Of a stretch of DNA of 64,000 nucleotides, positions 54,315-64,000 are shown piece by piece (the stretch's first letter is position 1; every line of letters begins with the position of its first letter). The DNA is from Symbiodinium natans. Its lineage: Eukaryota; Sar; Dinophyceae; Suessiales; Symbiodiniaceae. The notes beneath the pieces were generated by a model. That model ran no database searches and was not told where the DNA came from. It saw only the letters and a program-made list of their open reading frames with translations. Where the stretch lies: assembly GCA_905221605.1 (NCBI GenBank), contig CAJNDS010002666.1, positions 258,803-322,802 on the forward strand, read 5' to 3'. A program made the position numbers and the translations under genes.

Positions 54315-57300
54315 ATGTCCGAAGCCGAGGCAGTGATCCGCAATCAGTCCGGCTATATCAACCACACGGCCAAGAAGGACTACGGGCCCTTGGAGTTTAC
54401 CGGGAGAATTGCTGGGGGACTGAGGCTGGACTTGCGTAGGCGGCTGCCGCTTTACGCGAGCGACTGGACGGATGCGTTCAAGGCGGAGAACTTCCAAAAG
54501 TCTTTGTCGTCCATTCTCTACCTCTTTATCGCAGCCTTGGCGCCCGCCATCACCTTCGGAAGCCGCTTCTTGGACGGCACCAACGGCCAGTTTGGAGTGC
54601 TGGAAATGATTATGTCGACAGCTGTCTCTGGCGTGATCTTCTCCACCTTCGCAGGGCAGCCCTTGTCCATCCTCGGAGCGACCGGTCCATTCCTGGCGTA
54701 CACCCTTGTGGTGTATGACATGGCGGTGGGTGCCGATGTGGAGTTCATGCCCTTCTACTTCTGGGTTTGCATGTGGTGTTCGCTCTTCACCATTTTGGTC
54801 GCGGTCTTCGACCTCTGTGCTCTCATGAAGCATGTGACCATGTTCTCGGAAGACATCTTCGCGGGGCTTATTTCTTTGATCTTTATCATCGACGGAGTTA
54901 GGCCCGCAGCTCGTGAGCATTGTGAGTGTTGTTTGTGCGTGCATGCATGTGCGCGCGAGCGTGCGAGAGTACACGCCAGAAAGCACGTGTGCGCGCGCGC
55001 GCGTGCGTGGCTGGGTGGTTGTGGTGTTGGCCGGCTGGATGTGTGTGTGTGTGTCCTGTTGTGCATACGGGGATGGGGTTATGCCCACGCTTTTTGCTTG
55101 TGTTCGTCACCCGTTTTCGCTTGCAGAAATCTGCAGCAGAGGCCAGCACAGAGCATTGAACCCTGTACGATAGTCATGTCCATGAGATTGGGCGGTGATG
55201 TTGGTATTGGGCTCATGATATACTTGTCGCACGAAGGTGAAGATGCTGTCTTGTCGAATGAATCTATCCGTGTGTTGCTTTTGGTTGTGCACGAAGGTAG
55301 GTCAGCAAGTGTACACGGCTGAATTGAAACATCGTGGCGTGCCCAATCAACCGTTGACCATTCCGGGGCGCAGGCCTATCATCGAGAACTTCTCGGAGAA
55401 CAAGATGAGCCTGACCAGTGCCATGTTCGAGGCCCTGCTCTTCATGTACACTTTTGGTTTGGCGACCTACCTGTCCCACTTCCGCCGCACGCCTTGGCTG
55501 CTCCGGCCCATCCGCAACCTCATGGCCAACTTCGCAGTGACCATCTCCCTGGTCACGGCTTCGGCCCTGGCAGCGATCTATTCCAGCGACACGAACCTGA
55601 GGATGCTGAGCGTCGACGCGGACTTCTCCCCGAACCTCGTCTTGTCGGATGGCAGCAAGCGGCCCTGGGTCGTGAATCCCATGGGCATCGAGCGCTCCTT
55701 CCCGGCCTGGGCCATTGCTTACGCGATACTGCCAGCAACCTAGACCCAGACTAGGCCTTCTTAATGTTTTTTGGGTTTAGGTCTAGGTTCCCTTATAAGC
55801 CTCTTTAAAAGGGCAAATACCCTTTTAATCCTAGGTTACACTTGGGTCTAGGCAATTGGTTTCGCCGTGCTGGGATACCTGGACCAGAACCTCACGTCTG
55901 TGATCGTGAACAGGCCTTCCAACAACCTGCAGAAGGGGCCAGGCTATCATCTGGATCTGTTTTCTGGCAAGCTCTTGCAATAACATTTTTGCTTCTGTAG
56001 CACGTTCCCCTGTATAAGGGTCAGAGAGATTATATGTTTGCAAGGGTTGCCAGAGACAGTTTTCTAAGGTTTGTCAGGGGAGCTTTGACGCTGCCCGTTT
56101 GCGCCGTATTGGGCCTGCCTCTGTCGGTGGCCTCGACGGTACCTAGCATCACCCACGTGATCTCGCTGACCACCTATGAGGTGAAGCAGCTGCCGGAGGG
56201 CGAGCGCAAGGTACCGAGCAAGGTCGTGGAGCAGCGCGCGACGAATTTTCTGATTCACGTGCTTATTGGCTGTGCGCTCTTCCTGGCGCCGGCGCTGAAG
56301 TTCCTGCCGCGGGCCGTGTTGCAGGGCGTGTTCTTCTACATGGGCATCGCAAGCTTGACCGGCAACAACCTTTTCGACCGCCTCTTCCTGTGGCTAATCT
56401 GGGACCCGGCCAAGTACCCACAGTACCACTACATCCAGAAGCTCCCCATCCGCCGCGTGCACCTCTACACCCTGGTGCAGGCAGGTTGGCTTTGGAAGAT
56501 TGATTGGGCTTGCAACTTATTGTAGCGAACGTCCACAGCCACGGCAGTTGCTAGAAAGCTGGGCCTGGGCTAAGGGTGATGTCCGAGCTTGGTGATGTCC
56601 GAGCTTGTGTTCAATATTGCTGCAGCGATCGCTTCATTTTTTTTTGGTTTCGCTCACTCTCTCTCTCTCTCCTTCTCTCTCTCTCTCTCTCTCTCGCCTT
56701 CTCTCTCTCTCTCCCTCTCTCTTTCTCCCTCGCTCTCTCTCTCTCTCGCTGTCTGTCTGCCGCTGCGTTGTGAGGGTCTTAATTAGTCCAATTTCACTTT
56801 CTCGTTCTCACTCCACTCGTTGGTGCCTTCATCTCCCTGTACCCATGCAATACGTAGCAGCGAGCGCTTGCTGCAGCATTTGCGGTTTCAACTTAGTGAG
56901 CACATGCTCAAGCGGCGGGCATCAGCCTAAAATTGTTTTTCTTTCTTTTCTTCTTCTTGGCAGGTGGTCTGTCTGGGCATCTTGTACGGTCTCAAAGCCA
57001 TCAAGGAGACGTCCGTTGTCTTCCCTTTCTTCATGGCTTCCCTGGCCATCATCCGGAAGGCGTGGGAGCAAGACTCGGCAAGACATCTTGGCGCAAGGGT
57101 GCGCTCTTCCTCAAGACATAAGACCCGCTCATCTAAGCGCCCCCCTGTGCCATCTGCAGGCCATGCGCTTCCTCTTCACGCAGGAGGAACTGGAGCTGCT
57201 GGACAGCCTCCCAGCTGAGGAGGAGGACGGCAAGGTGCTGCGGGGGTTCTTTTTCCTAGATGTTTGAATGCGGATAGTCATGGATAGTCAGTGTAAATGC

Positions 57301-57745
57301 CGGCAAGAGTGGCCCTGCCAGGGGCTGAGCCCGGAGCAGCCGGACTTGGTCAACCTCGAGAAGTCCAAGGTCACTAGCAGACCTGGCAGCTTCTGTGGGG
57401 CGTCTTGGGGTTTCGGAGTTTAGGCTTTAGGACTTCGATTTGGTGATTTACCTGTGCGGGCTGTTCAGCTGTTCGTTGCCGGTTTCAGGGCTTCGACTGC
57501 AGAGGTGTCTTCTTCGTAAGCTGGGATGTGGCAAAATTTTAGCCAAGGGTGCGGGTGAGATGCCGCTGGGGTTTGAGGGCTTCGACGTTCAAGGGATTTC
57601 AAAGGGATCTTTGCCATGTTACCGCCTTGCCAACACGTCAGGGTTTCTGAGTATGTCTGAGTCTTGAGGAATTCAGGTTTGGCGGTTTCGTGCATGTCAG
57701 GAGAACGATGAGGGAGAGCCCGCGAAGGCCACTATGGGGGTCTGA
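54315..57745 (+). CDS. SLC4: SLC4-type bicarbonate/anion transporter, copy D
   Basis: Exons 54315-54901, 55374-55734, 55852-55958, 56078-56480, 56964-57059, 57160-57234, 57322-57369, 57701-57745; 573 residues, same protein as B and C by eye. Its intron 4 is the type seen in copy A (CTGGGCCTGGGC leader, no GTCT block, TTCTTCTTGGCAG acceptor), unlike its neighbours C and E, so it is mosaic. Its intron 4 also holds a short local duplication of GGTGATGTCCGAGCTT (56575-56607). Confidence 0.93.
56651..56760. repeat. (CT)n tract, intron 4 of copy D
   Basis: Type-1 intron 4, as in copy A. Confidence 0.9.
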
Positions 57746-58468
57746 GCCGCCGTAGCCCGCCTTCGCCCTAGCAAAAGTAGGCAGATCTTCCTTCTTCGGA
57801 TGGAACCGTTAAGGGCCTGAAGGGGCTTCGGCTATACAGAATTCGTTGAGTTTTTGGCTGATTTTGGCTCCTTGGAGCTGGCTGGCGGGGCCCTTGCTGC
57901 GGCAATGGGTTCGTGCCGGACAAACCCTTACATCCAAGCAGCACTGGCCGGGAGCGCTGGCGCAGACACTGCCCCGGCTGGTCAAGGGGCTTGGATATCG
58001 CAGTGCCCATGCAAGGGCACAGCGGCGCCGGGAACAGAAAGTTCTTTCAGCTTTCGGAGGCCGTCGCCCCAGGCGAACGTCTCCAAATCTACCCTGTACA
58101 GCCCCCGGCGCCAAACCTTCTACCCCTCATGCACACGGTGCGGAAAAGGAGGCCTCCGGCGTGGCTTTGCCCCATCCCCCGCGCATGACTCCACTGTGAA
58201 GGCCTTTGCACAACAGGTACCAAGCCGGCCGCCCTACTCAGGAATCCTCGATGTCGTAGGACTCCGTAACCGGTATGAAGCATCCCTCGTCAACGCCTTG
58301 CGACAAGAGCTCGAACCACAAACGCCCTCCTGGGCACCCCTCCTCTTTGCTGTTTGCATTGTCTTTGCAGGGGCAGGTGCGTGACGCGTGTATCGATGCA
58401 GGGCACGCAGTGGCTCGAGACGCAAACACCCGCCCCACCGCAGGCTCCCTGAACATCGCAGCCGAGCC

Positions 58469-60795
58469 ATGTCCGAAGCCGAGGCAGTGATCCGCAATCA
58501 GTCCGGCTATATCAACCACACGGCCAAGAAGGACTACGGGCCCTTGGAGTTTACCGGGAGAATTGCTGGGGGACTGAGGCTGGACTTGCGTAGGCGGCTG
58601 CCGCTTTACGCGAGCGACTGGACGGATGCGTTCAAGGCGGAGAACTTCCAAAAGTCTTTGTCGTCCATTCTCTACCTCTTTATCGCAGCCTTGGCGCCCG
58701 CCATCACCTTCGGAAGCCGCTTCTTGGACGGCACCAACGGCCAGTTTGGAGTGCTGGAAATGATTATGTCGACAGCTGTCTCTGGCGTGATCTTCTCCAC
58801 CTTCGCAGGGCAGCCCTTGTCCATCCTCGGAGCGACCGGTCCATTCCTGGCGTACACCCTTGTGGTGTATGACATGGCGGTGGGTGCCGATGTAGAGTTC
58901 ATGCCCTTCTACTTCTGGGTTTGCATGTGGTGTTCGCTCTTCACCATTTTGGTCGCGGTCTTCGACCTCTGTGCTCTCATGAAGCATGTGACCATGTTCT
59001 CGGAAGACATCTTCGCGGGGCTTATTTCTTTGATCTTTATCATCGACGGAGTTAGGCCCGCAGCTCGTGAGCATTGTGAGTGTTGTTTGTGCGTGCATGC
59101 ATGTGCGCGCGAGCGTGCGAGAGTACACGCCAGAAAGCACGTGTGTGCGCGCGCGCGCGCGTGCGTGGCTGGGTGGTTGTGGTGCTGGCCGGCTGGATGT
59201 CTGTGTGTGTGTGTCCTGTCATGCCCACGCTTTTTTGCTTGTGTTCGTCACCCGTTTTCGCTTGCAGAAATCTGCAGCAGAGGCCAGCACAGAGCATTGA
59301 GTCCTGCACGATAGTCATGTCCATGAGATTGGGCGGTGATGTTGGTATTGGGCTCATGATATACTTGTCGCACGAAGGTGAAGATGCTGTCTTGTCGAAT
59401 GAATCTATCCGTGTGTTGTTTTTGGTTGTGCACGAAGGTAGGTCAGCAAGTGTACACGGCTGATTGAAACATCGTGGCGTGCCCAATCAACCGTTGACCA
59501 TTCCGGGGCGCAGGCCTATCATCGAGAACTTCTCGGAGAACAAGATGAGCCTGACCAGTGCCATGTTCGAGGCCCTGCTCTTCATGTACACTTTTGGTTT
59601 GGCGACCTACCTGTCCCACTTCCGCCGCACGCCTTGGCTGCTCCGGCCCATCCGCAACCTCATGGCCAACTTCGCAGTGACCATCTCCCTGGTCACGGCT
59701 TCGGCCCTGGCAGCGATCTATTCCAGCGACACGAACCTGAGGATGCTGAGCGTCGACGCGGACTTCTCCCCGAACCTCGTCTTGTCGGATGGCAGCAAGC
59801 GGCCCTGGGTCGTGAATCCCATGGGCATCGAGCGCTCTTTCCCGGCCTGGGCCATTGCTTACGCGATACTGCCAGCAACCTAGACCCAGACTAGGTCTTC
59901 TTAATATTTTTTGGGTTTAGGTCTAGGTTCCCTTATAAGCCTCTTTAAAAGGGCAAATACCCTTTTAATCCTAGGTTACACTTGGGTCTAGGCAATTGGT
60001 TTCGCCGTGCTGGGATACCTGGACCAGAACCTCACGTCTGTGATCGTGAACAGGCCTTCCAACAACCTGCAGAAGGGGCCAGGCTATCATCTGGATCTGT
60101 TTTCTGGCAAGCTCTTGCAATAACATTTTTGCTTCTGTAGCACGTTCCCCTGTATAAGGGTCAGAGAGATTATATGTTTGCAAGGGTTGCCAGAGACAGT
60201 TTTCTAAGGTTTGTCAGGGGAGCTTTGACGCTGCCCGTTTGCGCCGTATTGGGCCTGCCTCTGTCGGTGGCCTCGACGGTACCTAGCATCACCCACGTGA
60301 TCTCGCTGACCACCTATGAGGTGAAGCAGCTGCCGGAGGGCGAGCGCAAGGTACCGAGCAAGGTCGTGGAGCAGCGCGCGACGAATTTTCTGATTCACGT
60401 GCTTATTGGCTGTGCGCTCTTCCTGGCGCCGGCGCTGAAGTTCCTGCCGCGGGCCGTGTTGCAGGGCGTGTTCTTCTACATGGGCATCGCAAGCTTGACC
60501 GGCAACAACCTTTTCGACCGCCTCTTCCTGTGGCTAATCTGGGACCCGGCCAAGTACCCACAGTACCACTACATCCAGAAGCTCCCCATCCGCCGCGTGC
60601 ACCTCTACACCCTGGTGCAGGCAGGTTGGCTTTGGAAGATTGATTGGGGTTGCAACTTATTGTAGCGAACGTCCACAGCCAAAGGGGCCTAGTTAGGGCC
60701 TAGTTGCTAGAAGCTTGTGTTCAATTTTGAGCAGCTGCAGCGATCGCTTCTTTTTTTCTTTCTCTCTCTTTCTCTTTTCTTTTTCTTCCTCTCTC

Positions 60796-60827
<32 letters not shown>

Positions 60828-60953
60828 GCTCTCTCTCCCTCTCTCGCGCTCTCTCTCTCTCTCTCTCGCGCGCTCTCTCTCTCTCTCTTTCTCGCTCTCT
60901 CTCTCTCTCTCTGGCTCCTCTCTCCCTCCCTCTCCCTCTCCCTCCCTCCTCCC

Positions 60954-60997
<44 letters not shown>

Positions 60998-61967
60998 GGC
61001 CGCTGCGTTGTGAGGGTCTTAGTCCTGTTTCACTTTCCCGTTCTCACTCCACTCGTTGGTGACTTCATCTCCCTGTATGCATGCTACTCCTAGCAGCGAG
61101 CACTTGCTGCGGCATTGGCTGTGCCCACTTAGTGAGCACCAGCTCACGTGGATGGTATCAGCCTAAAGTTGTTCTTCTGCCAGGTGGTCTGTCTGGGCAT
61201 CTTGTACGGTCTCAAAGCCATCAAGGAGACTTCCGTTGTCTTCCCTTTCTTCATGGCTTCCCTGGCCATCATCCGGAAGGCGTGGGAGCAAGACTCGGCA
61301 AGACATCTTGGCGCAAGGGTGCGCTCTTCCTCAAGACATAAGACCCGCTCATCTAAGCGCCCCCCTGTGCCATCTGCAGGCCATGCGCTTCCTCTTCACG
61401 CAGGAGGAACTGGAGCTGCTGGACAGCCTCCCAGCTGAGGAGGAGGACGGCAAGGTGCTGCGGGGGTTCTTTTTCCTAGATGTTTGAATGCGGATAGTCA
61501 TGGATAGTCAGTGTAAATGCCGGCAAGAGTGGCCCTGCCAGGGGCTGAGCCCGGAGCAGCCGGACTTGGTCAACCTCGAGAAGTCCAAGGTCACTAGCAG
61601 ACCTGGCAGCTTCTGTGGGGCGTCTTGGGGTTTCGGAGTTTAGGCTTTAGGACTTCGATTTGGTGATTTACCTGTGCGGGCTGTTCAGCTGTTCGTTGCC
61701 GGTTTCAGGGCTTCGACTGCAGAGGTGTCTTCTTCGCAAGCTGGGGATGCTGGCAAAATTTTAGCCAAGGGTGCGGGTGAGATGCCGCTGGGGTTTGAGG
61801 GCTTCGACGTTCAAGGGATTTCAAGGGCATCTTTGCCATGTTACCGCCTTGCCAACACGTCAGGGTTTCTGAGTATGTCTGAGTCTTGAGGAATTCAGGT
61901 TTGGCGGTTTCTTGCATGTCAGGAGAACGATGAGGGAGAGCCCGCGAAGGCCACTATGGGGGTCTGA
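58469..61967 (+). CDS. SLC4: SLC4-type bicarbonate/anion transporter, copy E
   Basis: Exons 58469-59055, 59514-59874, 59992-60098, 60218-60620, 61184-61279, 61380-61454, 61542-61589, 61923-61967; 573 residues, same protein by eye. Intron 1 is slightly shorter and no longer open in the exon-1 frame. Exon 2 shares a silent T (CGCTCTTTC) and the intron-2 variant with copy A, while intron 4 matches B and C. Last complete gene of the array. Confidence 0.93.
60752..60998. repeat. (CT)n and (GTCT)n, intron 4 of copy E
   Basis: Type-2 intron 4 with about ten GTCT units. Confidence 0.9.
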
Positions 61968-62415
61968 GCCGCCGTAGCCCGCCTTCGCCCTAGCAAAAGT
62001 AGGCAGATTTTCTTCCTTCTTCGGATGGAACCGTTAAGGGCCTGAAGGGCCTTCGGCTATACAGAATTCGTTGAGTTGTTGGCTGATTTTGGCTCCTTGG
62101 AGCTGGCTGGCGGGGCCCTTGCTGCGGCAATGGGTTCGTGCCGGACAAACCCTTACATCCAAGCAGCACTGGCCGGGAGCGCTGGCGCAGACACTGCCCC
62201 GGCTGGTCAAGGGGCTTGGATATCGCAGTGCCCATGCAAGGGCACAGCGGCGCCGGGAACAGAAAGTTCTTTCAGCTTTCGGAGGCCGTCGCCCCAGGCG
62301 AACGTCTCCAAATCTACCCTGTACAGCCCCCGGCGCCAAACCTTCTACCCCTCATGCACACGGTGCGGAAAAGGAGGCCTCCGGCGTGGCTTTGCCCCAT
62401 CCCCCGTGCATGACT
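61968..62415 (+). repeat. Truncated sixth spacer, end of array
   Basis: Identical to the start of the other spacers until GCATGACTC at about 62415, where the homology stops. The sequence then switches to one related to the region upstream of copy A. Confidence 0.85.
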
Positions 62416-62424
62416 CTCTAAAAT

Positions 62425-62590
62425 CCTCTAAGCCCTCAGCCCTCAATCGTCACGAGACGGGGATGGCGGAGCGAATCATGGCTGTCACAACCTGATGTGC
62501 CCTCTTCCCCCGCCCCCCCTTTCCCCCCCTCCACCTTTCCCCAACCTTCCTCCCCCCCCTCCCCTGCACAGTGCAGGGCGACCATGCCGA
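62425..62590. repeat. Array-flanking repeat (partner at 33981-34115)
   Basis: Shares GTCACGAGACGGGGATGG, GAGCGAATCATGGC, a C-rich run and GTGCAGGGCGACCATGCCG with the sequence just upstream of copy A. Same orientation on both sides of the array. Confidence 0.8.
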
Positions 62591-62624
62591 AGGGCTGCTA
62601 GGGGGTTCGCCACGGCCCTGGCTT

Positions 62625-62682
62625 TGAGGCTTAGGGTTTAAGGTTTAGGGTTTAGGGTTCAGGGGTTTAAGGGTTTAGGGGG
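62625..62682. repeat. Telomere-like TTTAGGG tract
   Basis: Six or seven degenerate TTTAGGG heptamers directly beyond the array end. Confidence 0.8.
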
Positions 62683-62760
62683 GCTTCAGGCTTTCCGGGT
62701 CTTAACCTTTTGCCTTTTGCCTGGGACCTTCACTGGCTCCCGCCCTTAAAACCCCCCTAG

Positions 62761-62912
62761 CATTGGAGCCCGAATTCGTCAAAATCTGGAAATCCTTCGA
62801 CTTCACAGGCGGTCGTGACGTGCTGAAAAGTCACCATGGACGAAGCCCTGAACTTTGTCTTGACAAGCGAATCCTGTGCCGAGGCCAAAGAAAGCTCGAC
62901 GAGAAGGCACTT
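62761..62912 (+). CDS. Candidate exon of a downstream gene
   Basis: 152 nt preceded by CCCCCCTAG and ending exactly before GTGAGT, a consensus donor. The frame reads LEPEFVKIWKSFDFTGGRDV and continues open to KLDEKAL. An alternative frame starts ATGGACGAAGCC at 62834. Function unknown. Confidence 0.4.
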
Positions 62913-63879
62913 GTGAGTTGAGCGTGGAGATGCTGATACATAGGGAATCATAGGGCTGCCGAAGTTGGATTCCACACCAGGTGCAAGAGGAGGGTGGGTG
63001 AGTGGTGAGTCTGGTGGGGGGGCAGTGTGGGTGAACAGTTTGGCCCCTTGGAGGAGTCTGGCGGATGAGCAGTTGAACTGCGTGAAGTGAGATAGTAGAA
63101 GCAATGTTTCATTCTTGGGCAAACTTCTGCCTTTGTTCTCAAGCATCTCACGTGCATGGTGCTGGGCAGGGGGCTGATGTCCTTCGGATCGTATGCTGGC
63201 ATACAACTCACGTGTCCGTGCGGGTGAGCTGTGGGGGTCCCCTGTCGGTGCTATGAGAGAAGTACCAGCAAGAGAATGTTGTGTGTCGCATGCAAGGGCT
63301 ACAAGCTTGACCTGCACGATTCGACAAGCAGATAATGATCTGAGCTGGTCACACATTGTCCGATTAGACATCGTCGGATTAGCTCCCCCCCAGCTTGTTC
63401 CAGACTTGGACCCGGCAGGGCTCCGCAGCCGCCCACACGCATTCCGCACGCCCACTTCCAAGGGCGACTGGAAGCCACTGCTCAGTTGAGTAGCACAGGA
63501 TAGCATAGCACATCATGCGGGCACAAGTACTGTAGGACCAGGAGTCATCAATACCGGCAGTCCAAAAGTGTTCCTGAGGCAGGACGACAGCAGTGAGCTG
63601 TGCGAGACGAGCCGCTGCCAGCCCAGTCATTCCTTGTCAGCATGGCTTTGCAAACAGCTGAGCTGTTCGCCGCGTCTTGGACTCCTTGAAGGTTCTTGGA
63701 GAACGCCGGCAGAGGCAGAGTTTGCAAAATTGATTGTCCGACGTCTTCCTGAATTGTTTCTCAGCCTTTTCCCCAATTTTGCACACCCCTCCCCCCCCCC
63801 CCCCTTCACCCTCAGATCGATGCGCTCCTCCGCGTCGATGCGCTGCCCATGCCAGAGTCTCCGACGCTCGGAGTCGTAG
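62913..63879. other. Stretch with weak coding signals
   Basis: Probably introns of the gene starting near 62761. Possible exon pieces: 63406-63489 (LDPAGLRSRPHAFRTPTSKG) and 63690-63760 (EAEFAKLIVRRLPELF). A C run at 63790-63804. A 249-codon minus frame (62757-63506) overlaps. Confidence 0.3.
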
Positions 63880-64000
63880 TTTTTCGCTGTCCTGCACGTG
63901 CAATATGCGCCAATGCAGCACTGCTGGTTTTCCATGATTTACATGGCAACTTTAGATGGGGAAGCATGTCTCGAGCACAGGAAAGTAGCGCTAGCTGATG
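63880..64000 (+). CDS. Candidate exon running off the window
   Basis: After GAGTCGTAG the frame reads FFAVLHVQYAPMQHCWFSMI then YMATLDGEACLEHRKVALAD, 40 codons open to the edge. Very protein-like; no family recognised. Possibly preceded by a second frame reading IDALLRVDALPMPESPTLGV at 63817-63878. Confidence 0.4.

Noticed and set aside
62757-63506. 249-codon minus-strand frame
   Set aside because: Low-information composition, no recognisable domain, and it overlaps a + strand exon with a consensus GTGAGT donor.

Overview
The window looks like nuclear DNA of a dinoflagellate, most likely a Symbiodiniaceae alga. The evidence is: (i) intron-rich genes whose introns almost all start with GC or GA instead of GT and end in AG followed by G; (ii) head-to-tail tandem gene copies on one strand; (iii) degenerate TTTAGGG/CCCTAAA telomere-type tracts scattered through introns and spacers; (iv) very large microsatellites; (v) a decayed mitochondrial cox1 copy. 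The genus is an inference. There is no bacterial, phage or CRISPR content.

Layout. 0-27 kb: sparse DNA holding short exon-like segments, mostly on the + strand. Each is an open frame with a plausible acceptor and, usually, donor; several adjacent pairs are phase-compatible. They probably belong to several intron-rich genes (about 0.1-2.3, 5.1-9.7, 11.9-15, 15.6-20.8 and 22.6-25.2 kb) that I cannot name. 27.4-33.4 kb: two tandem centrin (caltractin) genes, each with ten exons, encoding the same 163-residue protein with four EF hands. 34.3-62.4 kb: five tandem genes (A-E), each encoding a 573-residue SLC4-type bicarbonate/anion transporter from eight exons (nine in copy A), in a repeat unit of about 4.2 kb, followed by a truncated sixth spacer. 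62.4-64 kb: telomere-like sequence and two exon-like segments, one running off the end.

Copy A is unusual. Its first large intron is 7.7 kb instead of about 0.47 kb. It contains a 390-bp GT repeat, a G-rich satellite, a CCCTAAA tract, a 1.16-kb CTA/TACTACC satellite, a frameshifted remnant resembling a non-LTR retrotransposon 3' end, a nuclear copy of mitochondrial cox1, and degenerate minisatellites. Copy A also has one extra 174-nt intron that B-E lack.

Function. Centrin acts at basal bodies and flagellar rootlets as a calcium-binding contractile protein. SLC4 transporters move bicarbonate or other anions across membranes; in a photosynthetic alga a role in carbon supply is plausible but inferred. 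Tandem copies of near-identical genes are typical of highly expressed dinoflagellate genes. The strongest leads are the transposon-like structure of transporter intron 2 (terminal inverted repeats plus a 3-bp target duplication, spliced so that the pre-insertion codons are restored), intron gain or loss between neighbouring copies, and mosaic sequence exchange among the copies.
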